Shown here: piece after piece, positions 53,161 through 63,325 of the stretch | Numbering within the stretch: the stretch's first letter is position 1 | Layout: each line of letters begins with the position of its first letter | Source of the DNA: Ruminococcaceae bacterium BL-4 | Lineage (GTDB): Bacteria; Bacillota; Clostridia; Oscillospirales; Acutalibacteraceae | Assembly: GCA_902809935.1 (NCBI GenBank) | Contig: LR778134.1 | Coordinates: forward strand, 1,674,001-1,738,000 | DNA length: 64,000 nt | Direction: 5' to 3' | Notes under the pieces: model-generated | Seen by the model: only the letters and a program-made list of their open reading frames with translations | The model's database searches: none | What the model was told of the DNA's origin: nothing | Translations under genes and position numbers: made by a program

Positions 53161-54504
53161 TTAGAGAGTATCATCTTCAAAGAAATTGGTTTGATAATAC
53201 TGAATCAATTCGGATTTTGTGTTGGCGCATTGACCATTCATGACGGCTTCCAGCAAAAAGCGAAGAATCTTTCCCATCTGTGGGCCAGGAGAAACTCCAG
53301 CTTTTAAAAGATCATTCCCATTTACTGCTAATTGTTTTAAAGAAAAACAATTTCCTTCCGCAATAATTTTTTGTGCATGGGTTTCAATGCGATTTAAATC
53401 CTCCAAACGGCTAAAATAAAGAGGATTTTGCCCAGCAGTATCACCGCGCTTTAAATCTAGAATCAAAAAGAAAAGCGGTTCCCCAAGCTTTTGCAGACGG
53501 CGGCGAATCAGATGTTCATCGTCGGTATAAAGAATGTCATGGTAATGTACGGCGGAAACGATCAGATCGGAAAACTTTTTCGGGCAGCGCAACCGGCGTA
53601 AAATCGCTTGGGATAAACTGACACCGGCTTTTCCGTGACCATGAAAGTGATCAATTCCATTTTTATCGGTTGTGTGACAGGAAGGCTTTCCAATATCGTG
53701 GAGTAAGGTGGCTAAACGTCGATCCGGTGTAGGGGGAACGTTTTCAAGAGCTTTAAGAGTATGATGCCAAACATCATAAATATGATAAGGATTATTTTGC
53801 GGGCATTTCGTTTCTGGCAAAAGTTCCGGAAGGAAGACAAAAAATACGTCTCGATATTCGTTCAAAATTCGTGCCGCGCCCTCTCCGCAAATAAGGCGGA
53901 GAAGTTCAGAATAAATTCGTTCCATTGCGATTGATTTTAAAAGCCACCGGTTTTGATGAATACTTTGTGCAGTTTTCGGCTCAATAAAAAAATCAAGAGT
54001 TGAAGCAAAGCGCAGTGCCCTTAAAATTCGAAGACCATCTTCTTGAAACCGGTCATCAGGATTTCCGACGCAGCGAATGATTTTAGCGGATAAATCTTTT
54101 TGTCCGCCAAAAGGGTCCGTGAGAGTTCCATCCCATGCCATAGCATTAATGGTGAAATCCCGTCGCTTTAAATCTTCAGTCAAATTTCGAGTGAAGACAA
54201 CAGTATCAGGCCTTCGATGATCGGAATAATTTCCATCAATACGATAGGTGGTAACTTCTGCAGAGATGTTGTCTGCAAATACGGTAATGGTTCCATGCTG
54301 AATTCCGGTTTCCCGGCAATAAAATTCTTTTGAAAGGACCTCTTCCGCTTGTTTTGGGAGGGCAGAGGTGGTGATATCCCAATCATGGGGCTCTTTTTGG
54401 AGCAAAAGATCCCTTAGACAGCCTCCGACTAAACAGGCTTCAAAGCCAGCACTTTGCAAAGAAGTACAAATCTTTTTGATTTCTTCCGGAATCAAAAAAT
54501 CCAT
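53161..54504 (-). CDS. cca: CCA tRNA nucleotidyltransferase with HD domain
   Basis: 447 residues. Adds or repairs the 3' CCA of tRNAs. LVGGCLRDLLL and DWDIT form the nucleotidyltransferase site, with RRDFTINAMAWDG, then DDRFQEDGLRILRALRF. An HD domain (LATLLHDIGKP, about residues 265-275) follows. Single gene on the opposite strand to the spo genes. Confidence 0.95.
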   Translation of the reverse strand: MDFLIPEEIKKICTSLQSAGFEACLVGGCLRDLLLQKEPHDWDITTSALPKQAEEVLSKEFYCRETGIQHGTITVFADNISAEVTTYRIDGNYSDHRRPDTVVFTRNLTEDLKRRDFTINAMAWDGTLTDPFGGQKDLSAKIIRCVGNPDDRFQEDGLRILRALRFASTLDFFIEPKTAQSIHQNRWLLKSIAMERIYSELLRLICGEGAARILNEYRDVFFVFLPELLPETKCPQNNPYHIYDVWHHTLKALENVPPTPDRRLATLLHDIGKPSCHTTDKNGIDHFHGHGKAGVSLSQAILRRLRCPKKFSDLIVSAVHYHDILYTDDEHLIRRRLQKLGEPLFFLILDLKRGDTAGQNPLYFSRLEDLNRIETHAQKIIAEGNCFSLKQLAVNGNDLLKAGVSPGPQMGKILRFLLEAVMNGQCANTKSELIQYYQTNFFEDDTL

Positions 54505-54718
54505 GGATGTTCACTCCTTTTAAAGGAATAAATTTAGTATAGCAGGTTCATTTTAGGGAAGCAAGAATTCTTGGTTTTCGTTAATTTTTATGATAAATTC
54601 GGATTTTTCCATAAAATAAGGAAAAATCCGCTTTTTAGATTTATTATAAATCGGTCTGGGATTTTTGAAGATACATGGTATAATGAATAATAAAAAGTAA
54701 AAAGTGAGTAGGGAAATT

Positions 54719-56101
54719 TTGGGAAAAGATAAATCTATAGAAAAAAATTCTTCCATGGCTGATGTTAATCAATATTTATTTAATCGTCGTACTCTGATTG
54801 CATTGATTTTGCCTTTAGTGGCGGAACAGCTCCTGTCAATTTTGGAAGGGCTTGCAGATTCACTTATGATTGCAAGTGTAGGCGAGGCAGCTGTTTCAGG
54901 AGTTTCGCTGGTAGACAGTATTATGGTCCTTGTAAACTTGATCTTTTCTGCGATGGCGGCCGGAGGTGCCGTCGTTGCGGGACAATATCTCGGTCAGAAA
55001 AACGAAGAAAAAGCAGATGAATCCGCTCGGCAACTGATGTGGGTTATGCTGGCTTTATCCATCATCGTAACAGCACTTCTGTATTTGTGCAGATGGTTTA
55101 TTCTTCATGTAGTGTTCGGTCAAATTGACGAGAATGTCATGTATAATGCGGATGTCTATTTATTGATTGTAGCAGCTTCTGTGCCGTTTATTGCTCTTTA
55201 TAACGGTGGTGCGGCAATTTTTCGCGCGATGGGCGATTCAAAAACTTCTATGCGTGTTTCGCTCCTCATGAATATTATCAACGTGATTGGAAACGCGCTT
55301 TTGATTTTTGAATTTCACCGTGGAACTGAGGGCGTTGCAATTCCAACTTTGGTTTCACGTATGGTTGCGGCGTTTTTAATGCTCTTTTTGTTGAAAAAGC
55401 CGGGCAGAACTATTTCGATTCCTACAGACACTTCTTATCGTCCGGATTGGAAGATCATTAAAAATATTCTTCGGATTGGGATTCCAAATGGACTTGAAAA
55501 CGGAATGTTTCAGCTTGGAAAAATCATTATTTTAAGTTTGGTTTCCACTTTCGGAACTTATTCTATTGCAGCAAATGCAGTGGGCAACACCATTGGAAAC
55601 TTTCAGACAATGTCGGGGATGGCCATGTCTCTTGCTGTTGTTACCGTGATTTCACAGTGTATGGGAGCAGGCGATGTAAAACAGGCACGTTATTATGTGA
55701 AAAAGCTAATGAAAATCACCTACCTTTTCATGGACGTTTTTGGAATCTTGATTTTACTAGGGCTGCCTTTCGTTATGAAAGTTTATGGGCTTTCTCAGGA
55801 AGCCACGAATGCAGCAACGCTTCTTTTAACGATTCACGGCGTTTCTGCAATGTTGATCTGGCCTTTGTCATTTACACTTCCCAATGTTTTTCGTGCTGCG
55901 GGAGATGTAAAATTCAGTATGATCGTTTCAACAGCTTCTATGTGGATCTTTCGAATCATTTTCAGTTATGTATTTGGACAGTATCTTGGATTTGGCGTAG
56001 TCGGTGTGTGGGCAGCGATGATTGTGGACTGGATCTGCCGTATTAGCTTTTTTGTTCCTCACTATTTTCGTGGGAAATGGACTTCTTATAAAGCAGTTTG
56101 A
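54719..56101 (+). CDS. MATE-family multidrug/organic cation efflux transporter
   Basis: About 460 residues with twelve predicted helices; VAEQLLSILEGLADSLMIA and the repeat in the second half fit MATE exporters, which use sodium or proton gradients. Start choices are GTG 54704, TTG 54719 and ATG 54755. I favour TTG 54719 because AGTAGGGA lies upstream and an extended -10 (TGGTATAAT, 54676-54684) implies a short leader. Substrate unknown. Confidence 0.88.
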   Translation: MGKDKSIEKNSSMADVNQYLFNRRTLIALILPLVAEQLLSILEGLADSLMIASVGEAAVSGVSLVDSIMVLVNLIFSAMAAGGAVVAGQYLGQKNEEKADESARQLMWVMLALSIIVTALLYLCRWFILHVVFGQIDENVMYNADVYLLIVAASVPFIALYNGGAAIFRAMGDSKTSMRVSLLMNIINVIGNALLIFEFHRGTEGVAIPTLVSRMVAAFLMLFLLKKPGRTISIPTDTSYRPDWKIIKNILRIGIPNGLENGMFQLGKIIILSLVSTFGTYSIAANAVGNTIGNFQTMSGMAMSLAVVTVISQCMGAGDVKQARYYVKKLMKITYLFMDVFGILILLGLPFVMKVYGLSQEATNAATLLLTIHGVSAMLIWPLSFTLPNVFRAAGDVKFSMIVSTASMWIFRIIFSYVFGQYLGFGVVGVWAAMIVDWICRISFFVPHYFRGKWTSYKAV

Positions 56102-56214
56102 GGATTTCTATTCGTTTACTATTTATGGAAAATTTAGATTAATCACTTAACTGAATATTCGGGATCAGAAGTGAGCATCCTTTTTTTAAACAAATGTTTA
56201 GGAGGATGCCCATC

Positions 56215-56985
56215 ATGGCTTCAGCAAAAGTTGAAATCTGTGGGGTCAATACAGCAAAATTACAGGTGCTTACCGAAAAGCAAAAGATAGAGCTTTTAAA
56301 AAAGATGAAAGCGGGCGACCCGAATGCCCGTGAAGAATTGATCAAGGGGAATCTGAGGCTTGTTCTCAGTGTGATTCAGAGATTTACGAACCGTGGAGAA
56401 AATCCGGATGATTTGTTTCAGGTTGGATGTATTGGACTAATGAAGGCAATCGACCATTTTGATATTAATCAAGGGGTTCGTTTTTCCACTTATGGAGTAC
56501 CGATGATCGTGGGAGAGATTCGTCGTTATCTGCGGGATAATAATGCGATTCGGGTATCCCGTTCTCTGCGTGATACCGCCTATAAAGCAATGCAGGCAAA
56601 AGAACGCATGACCGCTTCTCTCTCCAGAGAACCAACAATAGACGAGCTGAGCAAAGAACTCGGTCGCCCCCGGGAAGAAGTCGTTTTGGCACTTGGCTCT
56701 GTTGTGGAGCCGGTTTCCCTTTATGAGCCGGTATTTTCCGACGGCGGCGATACCATCTATGTAATGGATCAAGTGGGGGATCATAATGATGATAACAACT
56801 GGCTGGACGAAATTGCGTTGAAACAGGCGCTTCTTGACTTAAATAATCGGGAAAAGAAAATCCTTGCTCTGCGATTTTTTAAAGGAAAGACGCAGATGGA
56901 GGTTGCGCAGGAAATTGGAATTTCTCAAGCACAGGTATCGCGTTTGGAAAAAGCCGCTCTTGGAAAAATCAAAAGAAATTTATGA
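56215..56985 (+). CDS. sigG: RNA polymerase sporulation sigma factor sigma-G
   Basis: 256 residues. The KVEICGVNTAKLQVL start is diagnostic for SigG. Region 2 (NPDDLFQVGCIGLMKAIDHF), region 3 and region 4 (TQMEVAQEIGISQAQVSRLE) are complete. ATG 56215 has AGGAGG nine bases upstream; the frame opens at 56194. Late forespore sigma factor, which also controls spoIVB in other species. Confidence 0.95.
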   Translation: MASAKVEICGVNTAKLQVLTEKQKIELLKKMKAGDPNAREELIKGNLRLVLSVIQRFTNRGENPDDLFQVGCIGLMKAIDHFDINQGVRFSTYGVPMIVGEIRRYLRDNNAIRVSRSLRDTAYKAMQAKERMTASLSREPTIDELSKELGRPREEVVLALGSVVEPVSLYEPVFSDGGDTIYVMDQVGDHNDDNNWLDEIALKQALLDLNNREKKILALRFFKGKTQMEVAQEIGISQAQVSRLEKAALGKIKRNL

Positions 56986-57073
56986 AACTTAGAAAACTTC
57001 AAAAAATGCTCACATTTTACTGATATGATTTTTCCACATTTATTTTTTAAAAAAGAAGGGTTGAACCCTATTT

Positions 57074-57973
57074 ATGGAAAATCATCATGATTACTGCAAT
57101 CAGAAGAATCGAAAACAAATTCCAGTGCTGATTGCAGTTGCTTGCTGTTGCATCGGAATTCTTGTTGCATGTATGCAATTTGGAGTTTTTAATCTAAAAA
57201 AATCAGTAGAAAATTCAGCTTCGAATGAGGAGGTACTTTCAGAAGAACCTTCGGAAACATCTTCTGAAGAACAAACAAGTGATTTTTCCCCGGGAAATAT
57301 TTCCTGGGGAAAAGATGAAAATGGAGCGTACCTGAATGTTCCATATTTGAATCAAGATGATTTGCTGCCTTCCGGCTGTGAATTAGTCAGCTCTTTGATG
57401 ATGATGGAGTATTATCATTATTCTTATACAGTAGATGATATCATTGATAATCTTGATATGGGGAACCTCTCGGAAATTAATGATTCAAATTATGATTATG
57501 CCGGACCCAGCCCGGAGGAGTGTTTTGTGGGGAATCCTTTAAATGGAGATGGATTCGGGTGTTTCCCACCGGTGATTCAAAAAATGATGAATCGGCTTTT
57601 AAAGGGTGGGCAGCAAGCAGTTGATACCAGCGGAGAAAGCCTCGATGATCTCGCAAAACAATATCTGGATCAGGGAAAACCAGTCCTGATTTGGACAACT
57701 ATATCATGGGGGGCTGCATATCCATCTGATACTTGGCTTTTGACGGAACCCGGTGTCTATTCGATTCCGGAAGAAGATGTTTCTTCCAGCCTGATCACGG
57801 ATCGGACTTATACATGGCCCGCTAATGAGCATTGCGTAGTCTTTGTTGGCTATGATGAAGACAATTTTTATTTTAATGATCCATATGCGGACAGTGGAAT
57901 GGTTGCCTATTCTAAAGATCAGGCGAACCAGTGTTACAAAACAATGGGATATCGTAGTCTTGCTGTGGAATAA
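57074..57973 (+). CDS. C39-like cysteine peptidase with N-terminal membrane anchor
   Basis: 299 residues. One membrane helix (VLIAVACCCIGILVACMQF, about 17-36), an acidic Ser/Glu linker (about 45-75), then a papain-like domain with catalytic Cys102 (LPSGCELVS), His253 (NEHCVVFVGYD) and the NDPY Asp at 269. Peptidase_C39_2 proteins are often exported. It sits between sigG and a sporulation PRC-barrel gene, so a role in the spore is possible but inferred. Substrate unknown. Confidence 0.82.
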   Translation: MENHHDYCNQKNRKQIPVLIAVACCCIGILVACMQFGVFNLKKSVENSASNEEVLSEEPSETSSEEQTSDFSPGNISWGKDENGAYLNVPYLNQDDLLPSGCELVSSLMMMEYYHYSYTVDDIIDNLDMGNLSEINDSNYDYAGPSPEECFVGNPLNGDGFGCFPPVIQKMMNRLLKGGQQAVDTSGESLDDLAKQYLDQGKPVLIWTTISWGAAYPSDTWLLTEPGVYSIPEEDVSSSLITDRTYTWPANEHCVVFVGYDEDNFYFNDPYADSGMVAYSKDQANQCYKTMGYRSLAVE

Positions 57974-57976
57974 AGA

Positions 57977-58015
57977 CATCCCCCCTGAACATAGATTTGG
58001 TGTACAGGGGGTGTT
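57977..58015 (+). terminator. hairpin/terminator overlapping the next gene's ribosome binding site
   Basis: CATCCCCCCTG pairs with CAGGGGGTG and is followed by TTTTT. The 3' arm contains GGGGGTG, the ribosome binding site of the gene that starts at 58019, so the hairpin could also mask that site. Confidence 0.6.
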
Positions 58016-58018
58016 TTT

Positions 58019-58327
58019 ATGACCTGCCGTGTTTTCGATATGCGGAGAAAAGAAGTAATTAATATTCGCAATGGGATGAGACTTGGGTGTGTGAATGATG
58101 TGGAAATTGATACGGAGACAGCCAATATCCTTTCATTGGTGGTATATGGACGTTTGCGCTTTTTTGGCCTTTTCGGAAGAGAAGAAGATCAGATCATTCC
58201 ATGGAATAGAATCACAGTGATCGGCAGCGATACTATTTTAGTGGATTGTGACTTGCCGGTGCTGCCGGAGCGTCGGTCTTTGTTTTCACATAAAAAGAAA
58301 GAAACAGGGAAAAAGAGCTTGTACTAA
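58019..58327 (+). CDS. YlmC/YmxH-family sporulation protein (PRC-barrel)
   Basis: 102 residues with a PRC-barrel fold: KEVINIRNGMRLGCVNDVEID, LSLVVYGRLRFFGLFGREED and the IIPWNRITVIGSDTILV end. The family is restricted to endospore formers and under sporulation control, with no known biochemical role. Its only ribosome binding site is inside the hairpin just upstream. Confidence 0.85.
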   Translation: MTCRVFDMRRKEVINIRNGMRLGCVNDVEIDTETANILSLVVYGRLRFFGLFGREEDQIIPWNRITVIGSDTILVDCDLPVLPERRSLFSHKKKETGKKSLY

Positions 58328-58347
58328 AGACTTTGCTGTGATATAAT
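58319..58347 (+). promoter_or_regulatory. promoter of rpsB-tsf
   Basis: TTGTAC at 58319-58324, 17 bases, TATAAT at 58342-58347, overlapping the end of the previous gene. The 120-base leader that follows is GC-rich, with inverted repeats (GCGCGAATCTGCGC, GCACGCCGTGC), and may be an autoregulatory S2 leader. Confidence 0.7.
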
Positions 58348-58472
58348 ACTTTAGCGCGAATCTGCGCAGTTATAAAAAAACGCACGCCGTGCCTGTGACA
58401 AACTGGTGCCCAATTTTGGGTTCTGCGTCACGCAAAAGGGCCGGCGGTGGAAAAACCAAGGAGGAAAAAAGA

Positions 58473-59210
58473 ATGTCAGTCGTATCTATGAAACAGCTGC
58501 TTGAAGCAGGCGTCCATTTTGGACATCAGACCCGTCGCTGGAACCCGAAGATGGCTCCTTATATTTTTACGGAGCGTAATGGAATCTACATTATTGATCT
58601 CCAGAAGACTGTTAAAAAGTTGGAAGAGGCCTATAACTTTATTCGTGATATTTCTGCGGATGGGAAGAGCGTTTTGTTTGTCGGCACAAAGAAACAGGCT
58701 CAGGAGTCTGTAAAAGAAGAAGCTGAACGCGCTGGTGCTTACTATGTGAATGCTCGGTGGCTTGGCGGCATGCTCACAAACTTCCGTACCATTCGTCGTC
58801 GTATTGATCGTCTCCGTCAGCTCCAAGCAATGGAAGAGGACGGCACTTTCGATCTGCTCCCGAAGAAGGAAGTTGTTAAACTGAAGCTCGAAATCGAAAA
58901 ATTGGAGAAATTCCTCGGTGGTATTAAAGACATGAAAGCTCTGCCGGGCGCACTCTTTATTGTTGATCCTCGCAAGGAACGCATTGCTGTTTCTGAAGCA
59001 CGCAAGCTCCATATTCCGATTGTTGCAATCGTTGATACAAACTGTGATCCTGATGAAATCGACTATGTGATTCCGGGCAACGATGATGCAATTCGTGCTG
59101 TTAAGCTGATTTCTGCAACAATGGCAAACGCTGTAATTGAAGGCCATGAAGGCCAGCAGGGCGCTGCAGAAGAGCAGGAAAAAGTTGAAGAAGGCAAAGA
59201 CGCAGAGTAA
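58473..59210 (+). CDS. rpsB: 30S ribosomal protein S2
   Basis: 245 residues. [24 protein letters not shown] and [14 protein letters not shown] are diagnostic. ATG 58473 has AAGGAGG upstream; the earlier frame opening at 58389 lies within the leader. A Glu/Gln-rich tail ends the protein. tsf follows after 72 bases. Confidence 0.97.
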   Translation: MSVVSMKQLLEAGVHFGHQTRRWNPKMAPYIFTERNGIYIIDLQKTVKKLEEAYNFIRDISADGKSVLFVGTKKQAQESVKEEAERAGAYYVNARWLGGMLTNFRTIRRRIDRLRQLQAMEEDGTFDLLPKKEVVKLKLEIEKLEKFLGGIKDMKALPGALFIVDPRKERIAVSEARKLHIPIVAIVDTNCDPDEIDYVIPGNDDAIRAVKLISATMANAVIEGHEGQQGAAEEQEKVEEGKDAE

Positions 59211-59282
59211 TTAATTGAAGATTAACTGCTAATTACTAAATATAAACAAATCAAATATAATAAAGATTCGGAGGTATCATCA

Positions 59283-60191
59283 ATGGCTTTTACCGCAAAG
59301 GACGTAAAAGAGCTCCGTGAAAAAACCGGCTGCGGAATGATGGATTGTAAAAAAGCACTTACCGCATCCGATGGAGATATGGACAAGGCGCTGGATTTTC
59401 TGCGTGAAAAGGGACTGGCTGCCGCTACAAAAAAGGCTGGAAGAATTGCCGCAGAAGGTGTTGCATATGCTGTTTCTGATGACAAGGCCGGCGTGATTCT
59501 CGAAGTAAATGCAGAGACGGATTTTGTTGCAAAGAATGCTTCATTCCAAGAGTTCGTTGAGATCTGTGCTAAGACAATCCTCAAAGAGAATCCGGCAGAT
59601 TTAGATGCTTTGCTCAAATGTAAAGTTTTTGGCAAAGAGATCACAGTCGATGAAGAGCTTAAAGAAAAGATTTACAAGATCGGTGAGAATATTAAGATTC
59701 GTCGTTTCCAGCGCATGGAAGGCGTAACGGCTGATTATATTCATGCAGGCGGAAAGATTGCAGTTCTGGTCGGCTTTGACACTGATCCGGCGATTGCAGC
59801 AAAAGATGAATTTAAGGAGTATGCACATAATGTGGGCATGCAGATTGCGGCAATGAATCCGCAGTTCTTAGATCGTAATTCTGTTCCTAAAGATGTTGTT
59901 GAACACGAAAAGAAAATTGCAAGTGAGCAGGCAGCAGCTTCCGGAAAGCCAGCAAATGTCATTGAGAAGATGGTGGTCGGTAAGGTCAACAAAACGCTCA
60001 AGGAAATTTGTCTTGTCGATCAGGCTTATGTCAAAGATAGTAGCCTTTCTGTTCAGAAATACACTGAGCAGGTAGCAAAAGAGCTTGGCGGAAAAATTAC
60101 AATTAAAGGATTTGTCCGTTACGAAAAAGGCGAGGGCCTAGAGAAACGCAATGAGAATTTTGCAGAAGAAATTAAGAACCTCGTTAAATAA
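59283..60191 (+). CDS. tsf: translation elongation factor Ts
   Basis: 302 residues. The N-terminal UBA-like domain and TDFVAKN motif, VKELREKTGCGMMDCKKAL, then two core domains. Exchanges GDP for GTP on EF-Tu. Normal rpsB-tsf operon. Confidence 0.97.
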   Translation: MAFTAKDVKELREKTGCGMMDCKKALTASDGDMDKALDFLREKGLAAATKKAGRIAAEGVAYAVSDDKAGVILEVNAETDFVAKNASFQEFVEICAKTILKENPADLDALLKCKVFGKEITVDEELKEKIYKIGENIKIRRFQRMEGVTADYIHAGGKIAVLVGFDTDPAIAAKDEFKEYAHNVGMQIAAMNPQFLDRNSVPKDVVEHEKKIASEQAAASGKPANVIEKMVVGKVNKTLKEICLVDQAYVKDSSLSVQKYTEQVAKELGGKITIKGFVRYEKGEGLEKRNENFAEEIKNLVK

Positions 60192-60200
60192 AGGATAATC

Positions 60201-60240
60201 AAAAAGCACCGAAGCATTTTAAAAGCTTCGGTGCTTTTTT
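60201..60240 (+). terminator. terminator of rpsB-tsf
   Basis: AAAAAGCACCGAAGC pairs with GCTTCGGTGCTTTTT, with a T run. Confidence 0.85.
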
Positions 60241-60286
60241 GAGGAGTTTTTAATTGCGAAAATTCATGTTCCGTAGAAAATATTTT

Positions 60287-60880
60287 TTATTCCGGGAGCA
60301 GTTCATGATTTTTAACAGCATTTTCTATTTTTTTAACAACAAATGGCCATAAGGGCGGCATGCCAATGCGTACCATATCCATTCGCTTATATACTTGAGA
60401 ACGTGTAACACGCCCGAGCTTCCAAGTGTATCCGTCAGTAGCGACGTTGTTCAAAAATGGCTGTAGGCGGTCACAGGCAGCGGCATATTGTGCATCCGGC
60501 GTTTTCATTGCATCAAATTCTTCCCAAAGGGCTCGCATCTGAGGCCCCTGATCGGATGGAAGCTGAATGTATAATTTGTCTGCAGCTTCGGATTCTCGTA
60601 CTGTTTTTGTTTGGTTTCCGGCGACATCATAAGCAAAAGTATCGCCGGCATAGATTTCGATTAAATCGTGGATAAGGCACATTTTGATTGCACGGTCGAG
60701 ATCGACGTGTGGACATGCGTATTCATAAAGGACCATAGCCATCAGTGCAAGATGCCAACTGTGCTCTGCATCCGTCTCACGACGGCTTTGATCTGTTAAA
60801 ACGGTTCTACGGAGAATGTTTTTCATCTTGTCGGTTTCCAGCAGAAAATGGAGCTGCTGTTTGATTCGTTCCTGTTCCAA
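60287..60880 (-). CDS. HD-domain hydrolase (YfbR/HDDC2-like 5'-nucleotidase)
   Basis: 197 residues. The metal residues are H40 (DAEHSWH) and H71-D72 (IHDLIEIYAGD), with a later Asp in the DRLQP block. HDDC2/YfbR-type proteins dephosphorylate deoxynucleoside monophosphates; the exact substrate here is inferred. The ribosome binding site is AAGGAGG. It lies 13 bases after the gene ending at 60893. Confidence 0.85.
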   Translation of the reverse strand: MEQERIKQQLHFLLETDKMKNILRRTVLTDQSRRETDAEHSWHLALMAMVLYEYACPHVDLDRAIKMCLIHDLIEIYAGDTFAYDVAGNQTKTVRESEAADKLYIQLPSDQGPQMRALWEEFDAMKTPDAQYAAACDRLQPFLNNVATDGYTWKLGRVTRSQVYKRMDMVRIGMPPLWPFVVKKIENAVKNHELLPE

Positions 60881-60892
60881 AGAAATGCCTCC

Positions 60893-61339
60893 TTATTTTT
60901 TCTTGCGGAAGAAAATAGAGTATAAGCCACGATCAAATCCACCTATGATTGCTTCATAAGTGACCAGTCCCATTTTGTTTTTGGGCTGAGCCTCATTCCA
61001 AAGCCTGATAAAATGATTGGCGGCAGAGATGCCTTCCGGCCCAAAGCTTTGTAAAGCCGGCAGAACATACATCCCAATCCAAAAGCGGCGGTCATAAAAT
61101 GAAATCCCCTTCAGTTTGAGACCGATTTCCTGAAAATAAGAGAAATAGCAGTCAAGCAATTCTTGGGCAAAAGCCTCCTGAAAAGCATTGTCACTGCCGG
61201 AAAGCTGCTGCGCAGCTGGCGAAAGCCATTCTTTGCATTGTTCAAAGTCTTCTGGATAGTTTCTGGAATTGTAGCGCTTTTGCTGCGGAAGAAAAGAAAA
61301 AATATTTTCATCAATTTTAGAAAGAATGGATTTTTTCAA
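60893..61339 (-). CDS. conserved hypothetical protein, about 148 aa
   Basis: I know no family. I chose TTG 61339 because AGGAGAGGTGAT lies just upstream; the frame is open to 61402. It is soluble with a mostly helical pattern and has a conserved-looking FYDRRFWIGMYVLPAL segment and a C-terminal basic tail (FFRKKK). It forms a unit with the HD hydrolase. Confidence 0.65.
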   Translation of the reverse strand: MKKSILSKIDENIFSFLPQQKRYNSRNYPEDFEQCKEWLSPAAQQLSGSDNAFQEAFAQELLDCYFSYFQEIGLKLKGISFYDRRFWIGMYVLPALQSFGPEGISAANHFIRLWNEAQPKNKMGLVTYEAIIGGFDRGLYSIFFRKKK

Positions 61340-61525
61340 AAGAGAATCACCTCTCCTTGTTTTTATAAGGAAAATTGTATCATGATTTTGGAATTTCGAC
61401 AAGATTGCATTGTGAAATATGACTTTGTTTGATTGACTTTCCCATATGGATTCGATAAAATAATTAGAAATAGCTGTAGATCTCTACTGAAAAATAGACC
61501 TGCAGCGGAAAGGCGGCGCGTTAGA

Positions 61526-63325
61526 TTGACAGTTCGGGAAAAAATTCAGGCTTTGCGTCGGGAGATGGACCGGTACAAAGTGGATGCTGTGATCGTTCCA
61601 ACCAGCGATCCTCATTTGAGTGAATACCCACCAATGTGCTGGCAGGCGAGGAACTGGCTTACCGGTTTTACCGGAAGTGCAGGAACTTTAGTTGTGACGA
61701 AAGAAGAGGCCGGATTATGGACGGATGGGCGGTACTTTCTGCAGGCTGAGTCCGAACTTTGCGGCAGTCATATTAAACTTTATCGAATGGGAGTCAAAGG
61801 AGTTCCCACGATTTCGACTTTTCTCGCCGCTAAAATTCCGGCAGGCAGAGCAGCTGTAGATGGAATGGTTTGTCCAGCCAGAACAGCATTTGTAATTGAA
61901 AATGCGCTGAAAAAAGTAGATGCGGAACTGGTTGATCTTGATTTGATATCACGGATCTGGAAAGAAGGACGCCCAGATTTGCCCAATTCGGCGATTGTGA
62001 CTTTGGCGGATTCCTTTTCAGGACAGTCTGCGAAAGATAAAATAAAATTAATTCGGAAACATCTCAAAGAATTGGGAGTGCAGGCACAGCTTTATAGTTT
62101 GTTGGAGGATACCGCATGGGGAACAAATCTGCGCGGCAGCGATATCGACTACAATCCCTTCTTCCTATCTTATTTTTTAGTTACGGAAGAGAATGCGATT
62201 CTTTACGTAGAAAAGGACAGGCTGTCTGAAGAAGCGCGGGATTCCCTCGAAGAAAATAACATCGAGGTTCGCCCATATGGCGCTTTGCAGAAAAACTTGC
62301 AGCAGGATTTTGGTGGCTGCAAGTTCCTCGTGAGTCTTCCTGATATCTGTTGGACTTGTGTGCGTTTGTTGATCCAAAATCCAACGGTCACTGTTGTTTA
62401 TGGGTCCGATGTGATTAGGAATCTAAAAGGCGTTAAGAATGAAACAGAGCTTTCTAATTTACGCACTGCACATTTATGGGATGGCGTTGCTCTAACCAAA
62501 TTTGCTGTGTGGTTATCCAACCGGATGAAAAACGGAACGCCTACGGGGGAATATGATGTCTGTGAAAAATTGAAAGCACTTCGTGCTGCACTGCCGGAAA
62601 ATCGCGGTGAAAGTTTTGCAACCATTGCAGCTTTTGGAAAAAATGCAGCAATGATGCATTACGAACCTACAAAAGAAAAATATTCTATGATAGAACCGCA
62701 TGGATTTTTGCTGATTGATTCCGGTGGACAATTTTTGACCGGTACGACTGATGTGACCAGAACATTTTCAATGGGGCCTCTTACTGAAGAGGAACGCGAG
62801 AGCTATACATTCGTATTGAAAGCCCATATTAGTCTTGCCATGGCGCATTTTCCGGAAGGAACGACCGGAGGAGCATTGGACGCGCTTTCGAGAGAACAAG
62901 TCTGGAGAGTCGGGCAGGATTATCGCTGCGGAACAGGACATGGAGTCGGATATTATGGCGGAGTTCATGAGGGACCGCAGAATTTTTGTCCGGGCAGCCC
63001 GATTCCGCTTAAAGTTGGCATGACGATTACAGATGAACCCGGCATTTATAAGGATGAAAAATTTGGAATCCGGATTGAAAATATGCTGGAAGTCGTTTTT
63101 TGGAAAAATACAGAGTATGGCGACTTTTATGGGTTTCGTCCGCTTACACTGTTTCCAATTGATACAACTCCGCTCTGCTTGGAGATGATGACGCGGGAAG
63201 AAAAAGAATATTTAAATCAATATCATAAAACAGTCTATGAAAAGTTGTCTCCTCTTCTTGAAAAAGAAGAACGTGAATGGCTGCAAAGGGCATGCCGCCC
63301 AGTTTCTGAAGGAGGAAATTTATGA
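61526..63325 (+). CDS. pepP: Xaa-Pro aminopeptidase (aminopeptidase P, M24 family)
   Basis: About 599 residues: two creatinase-like N-terminal domains (about 1-310), then the M24 metallopeptidase with metal ligands in [35 protein letters not shown] and [19 protein letters not shown]. This long three-domain form is common in Firmicutes and eukaryotes. The start is TTG 61526, with AAAGGCGG upstream; the frame is open to 61433. The stop overlaps pyrB by four bases. Confidence 0.93.
   Translation: MTVREKIQALRREMDRYKVDAVIVPTSDPHLSEYPPMCWQARNWLTGFTGSAGTLVVTKEEAGLWTDGRYFLQAESELCGSHIKLYRMGVKGVPTISTFLAAKIPAGRAAVDGMVCPARTAFVIENALKKVDAELVDLDLISRIWKEGRPDLPNSAIVTLADSFSGQSAKDKIKLIRKHLKELGVQAQLYSLLEDTAWGTNLRGSDIDYNPFFLSYFLVTEENAILYVEKDRLSEEARDSLEENNIEVRPYGALQKNLQQDFGGCKFLVSLPDICWTCVRLLIQNPTVTVVYGSDVIRNLKGVKNETELSNLRTAHLWDGVALTKFAVWLSNRMKNGTPTGEYDVCEKLKALRAALPENRGESFATIAAFGKNAAMMHYEPTKEKYSMIEPHGFLLIDSGGQFLTGTTDVTRTFSMGPLTEEERESYTFVLKAHISLAMAHFPEGTTGGALDALSREQVWRVGQDYRCGTGHGVGYYGGVHEGPQNFCPGSPIPLKVGMTITDEPGIYKDEKFGIRIENMLEVVFWKNTEYGDFYGFRPLTLFPIDTTPLCLEMMTREEKEYLNQYHKTVYEKLSPLLEKEEREWLQRACRPVSEGGNL

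Noticed and set aside
54600-54636. A hairpin with CGGATTTTTCC arms between cca and the MATE gene
   Set aside because: It has a T-rich end but no gene on the plus strand to terminate, and it sits in the shared promoter area; function cannot be assigned.
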